A stretch of DNA of 64,000 nucleotides from Streptomyces diastatochromogenes (GCF_002242805.1 NZ_MCGQ01000013.1:62001-126000), one strand, 5' to 3'. Positions 8,779 to 17,576 are shown, numbered from the stretch's first letter. The notes: generated by a model from the letters alone, not told the origin. Numbers and translations are program-made.

Positions 8779-9804
8779 TCAGACTCCGCAGCCGCAGCTC
8801 GTGCGGACCACCAGCCGGGACGGGAACGTCCGCAGCCGCTCGCGCCGCGAGCCCGCCACCCTGAGCCCGTCGTCCAGGACGAGGTCCACCGCGGCCCGGG
8901 CCATCGCCGAGCGGTCCGAGGCGATCGTCGTCAGCGGCGGGTCGGCGAGCGCCGCCTCCTTGATGTCGTCGAACCCGGCCACCGCCAGCTCCCCGGGCAC
9001 GTCGATGCGCAGCTCGCGCGCGGCTCGCAGCACGCCGATCGCCTGGTCGTCGGTGGAGCAGAAGACGGCGGGCGGCCGGTTCGGGCCGGCGAGCACCTCC
9101 AGGGCCACCCGGTAGGCGTCGTAGCGGTTGTACGGCGCCTCGAAGAGGCGGCCCTCGGTGGAAATGCCCGCCTCGGCCATGGCCCGCTTCCAGCCCTCGA
9201 CGTGGTCGGAGACCGGGTCGCCGACGGCCGGCGTCTCGGCCGTGCCGCCCATACAGGCGACGTACTCGTAGCCGTGCTCCAGCAGGTGGCGTACGGCGAG
9301 CTGGGCGCCGCCCAGGTCGTCGGTGACGACGGCGACGTCGTCGATGGCCTCCGGGCGCTCGTGCAGCAGCACCACCCGGGCGTCCCAGGCCTCGATCTCG
9401 GCCGCGGCCAGATCGTTCAGGGCGTGGGAGACGAGGATCAGGCCGGACACCCGCATACCGAGGAACGCGCGCAGGTAGTGCACCTCGCGTTCGCCGATGT
9501 AATCGGTGTTGCCGACCAGCACCATCTTTCCGCGCTCGGAGGCGGCCTGCTCGACGGCGTGCGCCATCTCGCCGAAGAAGGGCTGGCGGGCGTCCGGGAT
9601 GATCAGGCCTATGAGGTCGGTGCGCCGCGACGCCATGGCCTGGGCGACCCGGTCGGGCCGGTACCCCAGCTCCTTGATCGCCGCGAGGACACGCTCGCGC
9701 GTGGCCGGGGCGACCGGCCGGGGTCCGTTGTTGATGACATAACTGACGACGGCGGTGGAAGTTCCAGCCAGCCGTGCCACATCATCCCGAGTCACCTTGG
9801 CCAC
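8779..9804 (-). CDS. LacI/GalR-family transcriptional regulator
   Basis: 341 residues from a GTG start. An N-terminal LacI helix-turn-helix (VTRDDVARLAGTSTAVVSYV) and hinge helix are followed by a periplasmic-binding-protein-like effector domain (LIGLIIPDARQPFFGEMAHA, CSTDDQAIGVL, AVAGFDDIKEAALADPPLTT). The fold is complete, so it should bind a small ligand, often a sugar, and release DNA. No sugar-uptake operon is adjacent; the next gene on the same strand is the trypsin-like protease about 95 bases downstream. The target is unknown. The C-terminus ends in SCGCGV. Confidence 0.93.
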   Translation of the reverse strand: MAKVTRDDVARLAGTSTAVVSYVINNGPRPVAPATRERVLAAIKELGYRPDRVAQAMASRRTDLIGLIIPDARQPFFGEMAHAVEQAASERGKMVLVGNTDYIGEREVHYLRAFLGMRVSGLILVSHALNDLAAAEIEAWDARVVLLHERPEAIDDVAVVTDDLGGAQLAVRHLLEHGYEYVACMGGTAETPAVGDPVSDHVEGWKRAMAEAGISTEGRLFEAPYNRYDAYRVALEVLAGPNRPPAVFCSTDDQAIGVLRAARELRIDVPGELAVAGFDDIKEAALADPPLTTIASDRSAMARAAVDLVLDDGLRVAGSRRERLRTFPSRLVVRTSCGCGV

Positions 9805-9901
9805 GCGCGGAGTCTACGCGGATGGACCCGCTCTGGGCAGGGCGTATCGCATCCCGGCTGTGCGGGAGCAATGCCCCGCACAAGCGGGTCCCATGCCTCC
9901 G

Positions 9902-10681
9902 CTATGCGTCGACGTGGACCTCGGACCCGTCCAGGGCCGCCGATGCGTCCGCATCTTCCGCCTTTGCCCGGTCTGCCTTGGCCTTGGCCTCGTCAGCGGA
10001 CCGGTCGCCTTTTTCGGGCGTAACGAATCGATAACCGACGTTCCGGACGGTCCCGATCAGCGACTCGTGCTCGGGGCCGAGCTTGGCGCGCAGCCGCCGT
10101 ACGTGCACGTCGACGGTCCGGGTGCCGCCGAAGTAGTCGTAGCCCCAGACCTCCTGCAGCAGCTGGGCGCGGGTGAAGACCCGGCCCGGGTGCTGGGCGA
10201 GGTACTTGAGGAGCTCGAACTCCTTGAAGGTGAGGTCCAGGACCCGGCCCTTGAGCTTGGCGGAGTACGTCGCCTCGTCCACGGACAGATCGCCGTTGCG
10301 GATCTCCATCGGGGAGTCGTCGGCGACGATCTGCTGCCGGCCCATCGCGAGCCGGAGCCGGGCCTCGACCTCGGCCGGGCCCGCGGTGTCGAGCAGGACG
10401 TCGTCGATGCCCCAGTCGGCGGTGACGGCGGCCAGGCCGCCCTCGGTGACGACGAGGAGAAGCGGACAGCCGGGTCCGGTCGAGCGCAGCAGCTGACAGA
10501 GGCTGCGCACCTGCGGCAGGTCGCGGCGGCCGTCGATGAGGATGACGTCGGCGCCGGGGGTGTCGACGAGAGCGGGTCCCTCGGCCGGGGCGACCCGCAC
10601 GTTGTGCAGGAGCAGGCCGAGTGCGGGCAGCACCTCCGTCGACGGCTGGAGGGCGTTGGTCAGGAGCAGCAGAGAACTCAT
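9902..10681 (-). CDS. glnR: Nitrogen regulator GlnR (atypical OmpR-type)
   Basis: 259 residues. The ATG at 10681 has an excellent ribosome binding site (GGAGGAA about 8 bases upstream). The receiver-like domain lacks the usual N-terminal acidic pair (LLLLTNALQ where DD is expected) but keeps D50 in VILIDGRR, the known signature of GlnR as an orphan, phosphorylation-independent regulator. The winged-helix domain is well conserved (LTFKEFELLKYLAQHPGRVF, VDVHVRRLRAKLG, VGYRFV). GlnR is the master regulator of nitrogen genes (glnA, amtB, nir) in Streptomyces. The acidic/Ala/Lys-rich tail is typical. No sensor kinase is adjacent, as expected. Confidence 0.95.
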   Translation of the reverse strand: MSSLLLLTNALQPSTEVLPALGLLLHNVRVAPAEGPALVDTPGADVILIDGRRDLPQVRSLCQLLRSTGPGCPLLLVVTEGGLAAVTADWGIDDVLLDTAGPAEVEARLRLAMGRQQIVADDSPMEIRNGDLSVDEATYSAKLKGRVLDLTFKEFELLKYLAQHPGRVFTRAQLLQEVWGYDYFGGTRTVDVHVRRLRAKLGPEHESLIGTVRNVGYRFVTPEKGDRSADEAKAKADRAKAEDADASAALDGSEVHVDA

Positions 10682-10808
10682 ACGTCTGGTTCCTCCTCGG
10701 TCCCTGCGAGGACGTGTGCGGTGCGGCACTGCTCTGCGATCCCGAAGGCCCCGTACATCCACGGTCACCTGAGGTTTCCCGCTTCGTATACAACGCTTCC
10801 GAAAGCAC

Positions 10809-10840
10809 AAAAGGACCCGGGGGCTACGCTGCCCGAGTCC
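10809..10840 (-). terminator. Hairpin with T-run in the glnR upstream region (minus orientation)
   Basis: Arms GGACTCGGG and CCCGGGTCC (read on the minus strand) form 9 pairs including one G-U. They are followed by TTTTGTGC. In the plus orientation the same position is a C-A mismatch and there is no T-run, so the structure is built for minus-strand RNA. It lies between the divergent hydrolase start and glnR. Confidence 0.55.
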
Positions 10841-10862
10841 TCTGCCCAGCAGAATAGCCCAC

Positions 10863-11714
10863 ATGAGCAACCGTCCGGCAGGTCATGCGGCACGTTCCAC
10901 CGTTCGTCCGAATAGCGAGACAGGCAGAAAGGCCCCTATCCGGACGTTTCTGCGCACGGCTGACGGTGTTCCGGTCGATTCCGTATACAACCCGGCAGCG
11001 GTCGTATACGAAGCAGTGCCGGATGCCTCCCGTACACCTTCCGATGACCTGGTGTTCGTGATCGCCCACGGCTTCACCGGGGACGTGGACCGGCCGCATG
11101 TACGAAGGGTGGCGGACGTGCTCGCCCGTTACGGTGCCGTCGTCACCTTCTCCTTCCGCGGCCACGGTGCCTCGGGCGGCCGGTCCACGGTCGGCGACAA
11201 GGAGGTGCTGGACCTGGCCGCCGCGGTGGAGTGGGCGCGCGGCTTCGGGCACGCGCGCGTGGTCACCGTCGGCTTCTCCATGGGCGGCTCGGTGGTGCTG
11301 CGGCACGCGGCCCTGTACCCGGGCACGGTCGACGCGGTGGTCTCGGTCAGCGCCCCCGCGCGCTGGTACTACCGGGGTACGGCCCCCATGCGCCGCCTGC
11401 ACTGGTTGGTCACCCGCCCCGAGGGCCGCCTGGTCGGCCGCTACGGCCTGCGCACCCGTATCCACCACCGCGAGTGGAACCCGGTGCCGCTCTCCCCGGT
11501 TCAGGCCGTCCCGGGGATCGCCCCCACCCCGCTCCTCATCGTGCACGGCGACCGCGACGGCTACTTCCCCCTCGACCACCCCCGGATGCTCGCCCAGGCC
11601 GCGGGTGACCACGGCGAACTCTGGCTGGAGCCCGGCATGGGCCACGCGGAACACGCGGCGGACGAGGCCCTGCTGGCCCGGATCGGCGACTGGGTGGCCG
11701 CGAGGGCGAGCTAG
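10863..11714 (+). CDS. Alpha/beta hydrolase
   Basis: 283 residues. It has the oxyanion-hole HGF motif (VIAHGFTGD), RGHG, nucleophile elbow GFSMGG (Ser), acid in HGDRDGYFP and catalytic His in GMGHAEHA. The N-terminal 35 residues are basic and lack a signal peptide, so the enzyme is probably cytosolic. It is divergent from glnR with a 181-bp shared upstream region. A CAGAAT box 7 bases before the ATG fits leaderless expression. The substrate is unknown (ester or lipid). The next gene starts about 50 bases downstream. Confidence 0.9.
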   Translation: MSNRPAGHAARSTVRPNSETGRKAPIRTFLRTADGVPVDSVYNPAAVVYEAVPDASRTPSDDLVFVIAHGFTGDVDRPHVRRVADVLARYGAVVTFSFRGHGASGGRSTVGDKEVLDLAAAVEWARGFGHARVVTVGFSMGGSVVLRHAALYPGTVDAVVSVSAPARWYYRGTAPMRRLHWLVTRPEGRLVGRYGLRTRIHHREWNPVPLSPVQAVPGIAPTPLLIVHGDRDGYFPLDHPRMLAQAAGDHGELWLEPGMGHAEHAADEALLARIGDWVAARAS

Positions 11715-11766
11715 CCTGACTCCAACAATCTTTTGATGTGTCTCCCGCTGTCGATTGAGGAACCAG

Positions 11767-12021
11767 ATGCCCAAGGTCACGGTCCGCTACTGGGCCGCTG
11801 CCAAGGCCGCGGCCCAGGTCGCCGAGGAGCCGTACGACGCGGCCACGCTCGCCGACGCGCTCGCCGCGGTGCGTGAGCGACACCCCGGTGAACTCACGCG
11901 CGTCCTGCAGCGATGCTCCTTCATCGTCGACGGTCACCCCGTGGGGACCCGCGCGCATGAGACGGTACGGCTGGCCGAGGGCGGCACGGTCGAGGTGCTC
12001 CCGCCGTTCGCAGGAGGATGA
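11767..12021 (+). CDS. MoaD/ThiS-family sulfur-carrier protein
   Basis: 84 residues with the beta-grasp pattern (VTVRYWAAAKAAA, VLQRCSFIVDG, LPPFAGG) and the C-terminal Gly-Gly that is activated as a thiocarboxylate. Members donate sulfur in molybdopterin, thiamine or cysteine synthesis; no activating E1-like gene is adjacent, so the pathway is unknown. GAGGAA lies just upstream of the ATG at 11767. The next gene starts 4 bases after the stop, with its ribosome binding site inside this gene's last codons. Confidence 0.88.
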   Translation: MPKVTVRYWAAAKAAAQVAEEPYDAATLADALAAVRERHPGELTRVLQRCSFIVDGHPVGTRAHETVRLAEGGTVEVLPPFAGG

Positions 12022-12025
12022 GGCG

Positions 12026-13144
12026 ATGAGCGACCAGCCGTATCAGGGCGGGCCGTACGAGGGGTACGACCCGTACGGACAGCAGCAGCACCAGGCGGCG
12101 CCGCAGGCCTGGCCCGGGCAGTCCCAGGCCGGGTACGACCAGTACGCCGACGCGTACCCGCAGCAGGGCTACGACCAGCAGCACACCCAGCAGTGGCAGG
12201 GCCAGACCTGGGAGACGCAGACACACGGGCACGTGCAGGCGGCGGAGACGTCGTACCTGCCGCCGCAGGAGCCGTACGCCCCGCAGGCACCGGCCCCCCA
12301 GCCCCCTCAGCCGCAGCAGCCGGAGCCCGCTCCCGAGGCAGAGGCGGCCACCGCCTACGGCCCCGCCACCCTCGCCGGCAACTCCCGCGTCACCGACGCG
12401 CAGCGCGCCCGCCTGGAGGGCCGCTCCCCGATCATCGAGCCCGGCATGCAGCCGGCGCTGCTCACCGCCGTGCTGGGTCTGCTCCTCGCGGTGACGGCCT
12501 CCATTGCCTCGTACGCCCTCGTCGTACCGCTGGTGATGCTTCAGGCCGTGACGGCGGCGGGCTGGTTCCGGCTGAACGGCATGTGGCCCGCCCGGCAGGG
12601 CATCGCGCTGGCCTTCCTGGGCGGACTCACTGCGGACGCGGCGGTCCTGGCCGCGGGCCGCGACCACGCACCGGCCGCGATCCTCGGCCCCCTGGGCGTC
12701 TGGGTCCTCCTGTCCCTGGTCCTCCAGCTGCGCTCGCACGCCTCACCGGACGAGCGGATGTACGGCCTGATGGCCACGGTCGCCTCCTCGTCCCTCGCCG
12801 TCCTGGCCACGGGCTACCTCGCCGCCCAGCCGCACGCGGTCTCGGTCGGCGCGGCGGCGGTCGCGGTAGCCGTCCTGGCCCGCGCCCTGCCCCTGCCGAC
12901 CCCGGCGTCGGTCGTGGTCTCCCTGCTCGCCGCCTCCGGCGCGGGTATCGCGGTCGGCGGCATGACGGGCTTCGGCACGAAGGGCGCGGCCCTGGGAGCG
13001 GCGGCGGCGATCTGCGCCCTGATCGGACACCGGGTGGCCAGCTACGACTACCCCTCCCGCTTCGTCCACTTCACGGCGGGCGTGGCGCTTCCGTTGTCGG
13101 CGGCGGCGCCGGTGGTGTGGGTACTGGGACGCGCCCTGGGCTGA
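12026..13144 (+). CDS. Multi-span membrane protein with Gln/Pro/Tyr-rich N-terminus
   Basis: 372 residues. The ATG at 12026 has GGAGG about 9 bases upstream. The first 120 residues are low-complexity and rich in Gln, Tyr, Pro and Gly (repeated YDQ, PQ and QQ), likely a disordered cytoplasmic tail. The remainder contains about 8 hydrophobic helices from residue 145 to the end. The family is a conserved Streptomyces membrane protein found next to the MoaD-like gene; no function is known to me. The tight spacing to the sulfur-carrier gene indicates one transcript. Confidence 0.82.
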   Translation: MSDQPYQGGPYEGYDPYGQQQHQAAPQAWPGQSQAGYDQYADAYPQQGYDQQHTQQWQGQTWETQTHGHVQAAETSYLPPQEPYAPQAPAPQPPQPQQPEPAPEAEAATAYGPATLAGNSRVTDAQRARLEGRSPIIEPGMQPALLTAVLGLLLAVTASIASYALVVPLVMLQAVTAAGWFRLNGMWPARQGIALAFLGGLTADAAVLAAGRDHAPAAILGPLGVWVLLSLVLQLRSHASPDERMYGLMATVASSSLAVLATGYLAAQPHAVSVGAAAVAVAVLARALPLPTPASVVVSLLAASGAGIAVGGMTGFGTKGAALGAAAAICALIGHRVASYDYPSRFVHFTAGVALPLSAAAPVVWVLGRALG

Positions 13145-13574
13145 GCGCCGTTGACCTGCGGACCGTCTTCGGCTGCGGGCGCGCGGGGGCCGACGCACCG
13201 TCGGCAGACTTCTGGCCAAGTACGCAAAGGCAACAGCGTCGGCCACGGAACTCATCTTCGATGGCCGCATCTCTGTGCGGCATGGCCGACTGCGCGCCAG
13301 ACGTCTTTACCCCTTCATTGCACGGCCGCGCCGCCCGGCCCTCGCGATGGCCGGGCAGGCTCCTCCCCTTTCGGGTCAAGATCACATTCGGACTCGTCGG
13401 CCGCGCCTCCTCAACGCCCTTGCTGAACAGGCGAGATGGGCACACGCGAGGGGTTGTCCAGGAATGCCTGGTTTGGCTCACATCCACTGGAGTATCACGT
13501 TCCGTGCATGAATGAATACGGAGCGTTCCGACTTGCTCGGCTCTCCTCGTGGGCCTCGGTGAAAGGGCACAGCC
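13145..13574. other. 430-bp intergenic region with a short inverted repeat
   Basis: No reading frame here looks real. The region is less GC-rich than its flanks towards the right. CCAGG-AATG-CCTGG at 13458-13471 is an inverted repeat about 100 bases before the esterase gene and could be an operator. A GAATGAATACGG stretch near 13508 might be promoter sequence. No clear terminator is seen after the membrane-protein gene. Confidence 0.45.
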
Positions 13575-14618
13575 ATGTCTTCGGCCATGCGTAAGACGAC
13601 GAATTCTCCGGTGGTACGGCGGCTGACCGCCGCGGCCGTCGCGCTGGGCAGCTGCCTGGCGCTCGCCGGCCCGGCGGGAAGCGCCGGCGCGGCACCCGCC
13701 GACCCCGTACCGACCGTCTTCTTCGGCGACTCGTACACCGCGAACTTCGGCATCGCTCCCGTGAACAACCAGGACAGCGAGAGGGGCTGGTGTTTCCAGG
13801 CCACGGACAACTATCCCGCCGTCGCCACCCGGCGCCTGGCAGACAAGGGCATCACGCTCGACGTCCAGTCGGACGTCTCCTGCGGAGGCGCGCTCATCCA
13901 CCACTTCTGGGAGAAGCAGGAGCTGCCCTTCGGCGCCGGCGAGGTCCCGCCGCAGCAGGACGCGCTCAAGCAGGACACCCAGCTGACCGTGGGAAGCATG
14001 GGCGGCAACACGCTGGGCTTCAACCGCATCCTGAAGCAGTGTTCCGACGAGCTCCGGAAGCCCTCTCTGCTGCCGGGAGACCCGGTGGACGGGGACGAGC
14101 CGGCCGCCAAGTGCGGTGAGTTCTTCGAGACCGGGGACGGAAAGCAGTGGCTGGACGGTCAGTTCGAGCAGGTCGGTGGGGAACTGGAGGAGCTGCTCGA
14201 CCGCATCGGCTACTTCGCCCCCGCCGCGAAGCGCGTCCTGGTCGGCTACCCCCGGCTCGTCCCCGAGGACACCACCAAGTGCCTGACCGCGGCGCCCGGT
14301 CAGACGCAGCTGCCGTTCGCCGACATCCCCCAGGACGCCCTGCCGGTCCTGGACCAGATCCAGAAGCGGCTGAACGACGCCATGAAGAAGGCCGCCGCCG
14401 ACGCCGAGGGCGGCGTTGACTTCGTCGACCTCTACGCCAGCACCGGCACCAACACGGCGTGCGACGGCGCCGACCGGGGCATCGGCGGCCTGCTGGAGGA
14501 CTCCCAGCTCGATCTCCTCGGCACCAAGATCCCCTGGTACGCGCACCCCAATGACAAGGGCCGCGACATCCAGGCCAAGCAGGTGGCCGACAAGGTCGAG
14601 CAGGTCCTCAACCGGTAG
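13575..14618 (+). CDS. Secreted SGNH/GDSL-type esterase or lipase
   Basis: 347 residues. A signal peptide (basic start, hydrophobic core AAAVALGSCLALAGPAG, AxA-like cleavage near residue 38) is followed by block I FFGDSYTANFG with the nucleophile Ser. SMGGNTLGFNR is the oxyanion block and WYAHPND near the C-terminus carries the catalytic His. Several cysteines (SCGG, QCSD, KCG, KCL, ACDG) suggest disulfides, as in Streptomyces secreted SGNH esterases. Substrate unknown. AAAGGG lies 8 bases before the ATG. It is convergent with the DUF397 gene. Confidence 0.88.
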   Translation: MSSAMRKTTNSPVVRRLTAAAVALGSCLALAGPAGSAGAAPADPVPTVFFGDSYTANFGIAPVNNQDSERGWCFQATDNYPAVATRRLADKGITLDVQSDVSCGGALIHHFWEKQELPFGAGEVPPQQDALKQDTQLTVGSMGGNTLGFNRILKQCSDELRKPSLLPGDPVDGDEPAAKCGEFFETGDGKQWLDGQFEQVGGELEELLDRIGYFAPAAKRVLVGYPRLVPEDTTKCLTAAPGQTQLPFADIPQDALPVLDQIQKRLNDAMKKAAADAEGGVDFVDLYASTGTNTACDGADRGIGGLLEDSQLDLLGTKIPWYAHPNDKGRDIQAKQVADKVEQVLNR

Positions 14619-14650
14619 GGGGCACGCAGCCCCGCTGGGTGCGGTGCGGC

Positions 14651-14857
14651 CTAGGCGCGAAGCCCCTCGCGCTTGACCCCGTCCACGAAGGCGACCCAGG
14701 CGCCGGCCTCGAAGAGGAGGGCGCCCTGGGAGGGGGCCTTGCTGTCGCGGACGGGGACGAGAGGGAGGTTGTCGGCGACTTCGACGCACTGTCCGCCGTC
14801 CTGGTTGCTGTAGCTGCTCTTACGCCACGTGATGGTGCTCAGATCGATGGCTCGCAT
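14651..14857 (-). CDS. DUF397 protein, partner of the adjacent XRE regulator
   Basis: 68 residues with the family hallmark TWRKSSYSN at residues 9-17 and GGQCVEVA. The ATG at 14857 has a strong GGAGGA site. It overlaps the end of the XRE-DUF5753 gene by 19 bases, the usual arrangement in Streptomyces, where dozens of such pairs occur. Work on a few pairs indicates that the small protein modulates the DNA-binding partner, possibly like an antitoxin; the role here is inferred. Confidence 0.88.
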   Translation of the reverse strand: MRAIDLSTITWRKSSYSNQDGGQCVEVADNLPLVPVRDSKAPSQGALLFEAGAWVAFVDGVKREGLRA

Positions 14858-15678
14858 GGCGCTTCCTCCAGCATCCGTTCGATGAACTCCCGCGATTTGT
14901 CTGGGGTTAGGGCCAAATCGCGTACTCGATCGTATCGGAGCTGGAGCTGGTCGACGGCCGTACTTTCCTGGACGAGTTCGCCCGAGTAGCCCGTCTCGAC
15001 CCACGCTACGGTTCGACCGGCTCCACGTAGGAACATCGTGTCGGTGTTGGACAGTCCGTGGAGCCCCATCGCGAACGGCAGGGCCTGGATGATGACATTG
15101 GGCCGCTTCCCCATGGCAAGAAGATGGCGCAATTGCTCCTGCCACTCTCCCGGATCGCGTAGCGCGCTCCGCAGCACCGTCTCGGAGAGGATCGTGCGGA
15201 ACTGGGGCCCGCCCTCCGCCAGCAGCAGCTCACGGCGTCCCATACGAGCCGCCACCTGCTTTTCCAGCTCCGCCCCCGCCAGCCCGCCCTGTGCGAGCAA
15301 CTCCGCCGCGTACTCGGGAGTCTGAAGAACGCCAGGGAGGTTCGAGGTGGCGTAGTGCCACATACTCACCGCCTCGGCCTCCAACACCATGTACCGCCGA
15401 TACCGCTCCTTGAACTGCGTCGGGTCGGCCACCGCCAGCTCCCACAGCGTGAGCAGCATCCCGTTGGTGCCGTAGTACTGATCCAGCGCCTGGACCACCT
15501 CAGGGCCGCCCAGCGTGTGCCCGTTCTCCATCTTCCCGAACTGGGACGCGTCCCAGCCCACCACCTCCGCCAGGCCCCGCAGGGACACGCCCCGCTCGGC
15601 CCGCAGTAACCGCAGCTCCTCCGCGAACCGCAACCTCGGCTCCTGACTGCGCCCCGTGATCGCCCTCCGCTGCGGCAC
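14839..15678 (-). CDS. XRE-family regulator with DUF5753 domain
   Basis: 279 residues. The GTG at 15678 is chosen because GGGAGGGG lies about 5 bases upstream; an ATG far upstream at 15807 would add 43 residues of unlikely sequence. The N-terminal helix-turn-helix (LRAERGVSLRGLAEVVGWDASQ) is followed by the DUF5753 region (WHYATSNLPGVLQTPEYA, MFLRG, ETGYSGELVQ). It belongs to the large Streptomyces class paired with DUF397 proteins that influence development or secondary metabolism. It is probably autoregulatory; target genes cannot be read from the sequence. Confidence 0.9.
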   Translation of the reverse strand: MPQRRAITGRSQEPRLRFAEELRLLRAERGVSLRGLAEVVGWDASQFGKMENGHTLGGPEVVQALDQYYGTNGMLLTLWELAVADPTQFKERYRRYMVLEAEAVSMWHYATSNLPGVLQTPEYAAELLAQGGLAGAELEKQVAARMGRRELLLAEGGPQFRTILSETVLRSALRDPGEWQEQLRHLLAMGKRPNVIIQALPFAMGLHGLSNTDTMFLRGAGRTVAWVETGYSGELVQESTAVDQLQLRYDRVRDLALTPDKSREFIERMLEEAPCEPSI

Positions 15679-15841
15679 CGCACCCCTCCCGGCTGTGGAA
15701 TTTGGAGCGCCCGCTGTGGAACTAGCGGCCGTTCTGCGCGTATCCGCCTCCGTCCTGGGCCATGCTCGTAACACCCAGGAATACGCAGAGTAGTCCAACT
15801 GTCGCATTCCGTATAGATGTTGGGCAAAAGGAGGTAAACCG

Positions 15842-16216
15842 ATGGAGCCCGGAACTCTGCTCTACGACCCCGCCACCGACAGAATCGGTGAGTACCAGGA
15901 CCGATCGGGGCCGTACGCGATGCTCCGCCCCGTCGGCGGCGGTCGCGAATGGCAGGCCGACCCCGCCGCGCTGCGTCCGGCCACGGACCGGGAACGGCTG
16001 CACGCCGGGGTTCGCGCCGCGAACGACCGCACCGCGGCACTGCCGTCCGCGCCGCTCGACGCGGTCGGCCGTCCGCCCCGGCCGGTGCCGGGGTGCCCGG
16101 CGTGCCTGCAGCTGGCGGAGGGGCGGGAGGCCGCGCGGGCGGTGTGCGACCGCAGTGCCGAGACCGACGCGAACGTCCTGCTCCGGCAGCACCAGCGGCA
16201 GGAGCACCGCGCATGA
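15842..16216 (+). CDS. Conserved small protein next to the XRE/DUF397 pair
   Basis: 124 residues, starting at an ATG with a near-perfect AAGGAGGT site 6-7 bases upstream. The N-terminus (GTLLYDPATDRIGEYQD, YAMLRPVGGGREWQ) is a compact hydrophilic fold often seen beside DUF397/XRE loci. The middle has a CPAC motif. No membrane segment is present. Its stop overlaps the start of the next gene (ATGA), so both are co-translated. Function unknown. Confidence 0.78.
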   Translation: MEPGTLLYDPATDRIGEYQDRSGPYAMLRPVGGGREWQADPAALRPATDRERLHAGVRAANDRTAALPSAPLDAVGRPPRPVPGCPACLQLAEGREAARAVCDRSAETDANVLLRQHQRQEHRA

Positions 16217-16488
16217 GGGGCGGCGGAGGTCTGCCGTACGAGGAGTGCCGGCGGCAGCGGAAGCACGCGGCGCCGCGAGACCGGACGCGCGACTGGCCGG
16301 CGTACGCGCTCCCGCCGTTCCATCACGGGCTGACCGGTAGTACGGCTGACGCTCCCGAGGTCGGCCGCGCCCCTGCCCCCCGCGCCCGGCGGCCCCGGCT
16401 GGTCGACGGCGCGGCGGTGAGCGGCGTCCTCGTCGCCCTCTGTGTCACCGCGCTGCTCGTGGCAACCGTTGCCGTGGCCGGCCGCTGA
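16213..16488 (+). CDS. Small single-span membrane protein, unknown function
   Basis: 91 residues. The ATG overlaps the previous stop by 4 bases. The N-terminal 65 residues are basic and Pro/Arg-rich. A single hydrophobic helix (about residues 70-88, VSGVLVALCVTALLVATVAVA) ends the protein, giving a tail-anchored topology. Being coupled to the previous gene suggests the two products work together. Confidence 0.68.
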   Translation: MRGGGGLPYEECRRQRKHAAPRDRTRDWPAYALPPFHHGLTGSTADAPEVGRAPAPRARRPRLVDGAAVSGVLVALCVTALLVATVAVAGR

Positions 16489-16601
16489 ACCGGGCCCTTG
16501 TCACAGGTGATCCACAATCCCCCGGCGGCCCGGTGCGTCCGGTTACCGTGGCGTATTGGTACACCACCGCACACGACCGCCGACCCGGGGGAAACACCAC
16601 C

Positions 16602-17297
16602 ATGCGCGCCCTGCGAATAATCCTGATCCTCGTCGTGATCCTGGGCGGGCTCTTCGTGATCGCCGACCGTGTCGCCGTGCACTTCGCCGAGGGCGAGGCC
16701 GCGGACAAGCTGCGGACGTCGGAGAACCTGGCGTCGACCCCGGACGTGAACATCAAGGGCTTCCCGTTCCTCACCCAGGTCGCGGGCGGTTCCCTGGACG
16801 ACGTCGAGGTCGGCATCAAGGACTACGAGGCGGCCACCGCCACCAACGGCAAGACCATCCGCATCGACGACCTCACGGCCGACATGAAGGGTGTCGACTT
16901 CTCCGGCGACTACAGCTCCGCCACCGCGGCCACCGCCACCGGTACCGCGACGATCGCCTACGACCAGCTGCTGAACGCGGTCAAGGACCAGCCGGTCGAC
17001 CTGCCCCTGGGCGCCACCGGCAAGGTGACCGGCCTCGCCTACGGCGGAAACGGCAAGGTCAGGGCCACGGTCGTGGTCGCCGGTGTGCCGCTCCCGGTGC
17101 TCGGTACGGTCACGCTCCAGGGCGACACCGTGAAGGTGCACGCCGACGGGCTGCCCAAGTTCGGCAACCAGGCGGTCGACGTCTCCGAGGTGAAGATCGG
17201 CCAGCTGCCCGGCGGTATCAAGCTGGACAAGGTGCAGGCCGCCCAGGACGGTGTGGAGATCAGCGTGAAGGGTTCGGACGTCCGGCTGGCGGGGTAG
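16602..17297 (+). CDS. LmeA-like phospholipid-binding protein (DUF2993)
   Basis: 231 residues. An N-terminal hydrophobic anchor (LRIILILVVILGGLFVIADRV) is followed by an extracytoplasmic domain typical of DUF2993 (NIKGFPFLTQVAGGSLDDVEV, PLPVLGTVTLQGD). In mycobacteria LmeA binds phosphatidylinositides and assists mannan elongation; the Streptomyces role is not established. The ATG at 16602 follows GGGGGAA by about 8 bases. It is a single-gene unit, ended by a hairpin at 17373-17410. Confidence 0.85.
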   Translation: MRALRIILILVVILGGLFVIADRVAVHFAEGEAADKLRTSENLASTPDVNIKGFPFLTQVAGGSLDDVEVGIKDYEAATATNGKTIRIDDLTADMKGVDFSGDYSSATAATATGTATIAYDQLLNAVKDQPVDLPLGATGKVTGLAYGGNGKVRATVVVAGVPLPVLGTVTLQGDTVKVHADGLPKFGNQAVDVSEVKIGQLPGGIKLDKVQAAQDGVEISVKGSDVRLAG

Positions 17298-17372
17298 TAC
17301 GACAGGCGGTGGAACGGCGGGTGTCCGACAGGCGAGACATCCAAGTCCGCACCGCAGATGCATGACCGACGC

Positions 17373-17410
17373 AAGCGCCCGGAGGCCGTCCCGCGACGCC
17401 CCGGGCGCTT
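17373..17410 (+). terminator. Hairpin terminator after the LmeA-like gene
   Basis: Arms AAGCGCCCGG (17373-17382) and CCGGGCGCTT (17401-17410) are perfectly complementary over 10 bp with an 18-base loop, followed by CTATCAT. It lies about 75 bases after the stop and 85 bases before the leader peptide, separating two transcription units. Confidence 0.7.
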
Positions 17411-17495
17411 CTATCATCCCGGCATTCGGACGATCGCGTCTCAAAATCCGACACACCGGTGACACGCCCGCCCGGACGTCCCTACGATCGGGCCC

Positions 17496-17576
17496 ATGAA
17501 GCGACAGGCGGATCTCACAAAGCGGCGGGCAGTCGACCTGTGCCGCGTTGCCGCCATGCTCTGTCGCCCCTTCTGA
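17496..17576 (+). CDS. Cys-rich regulatory leader peptide before the sulfurtransferase operon
   Basis: 26 residues from the ATG at 17496, ending LCRVAAMLCRPF. Short peptides with a basic LTKRRAVDLCR stretch and closely spaced Cys codons are a known actinobacterial class found before sulfur-assimilation and thiosulfate genes. Slow decoding of Cys codons when cysteine is scarce is thought to alter downstream RNA folding. Here it ends 133 bases before the sulfurtransferase gene. Reading frame, length and motif all fit; the mechanism is inferred. Confidence 0.78.
   Translation: MKRQADLTKRRAVDLCRVAAMLCRPF

Noticed and set aside
10741..10790. Possible GlnR box near GTCACCTGAGGTTTCC upstream of glnR
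   Set aside because: The second half-site and spacing do not match the GTnAC-n6-GAAAC pattern well enough.
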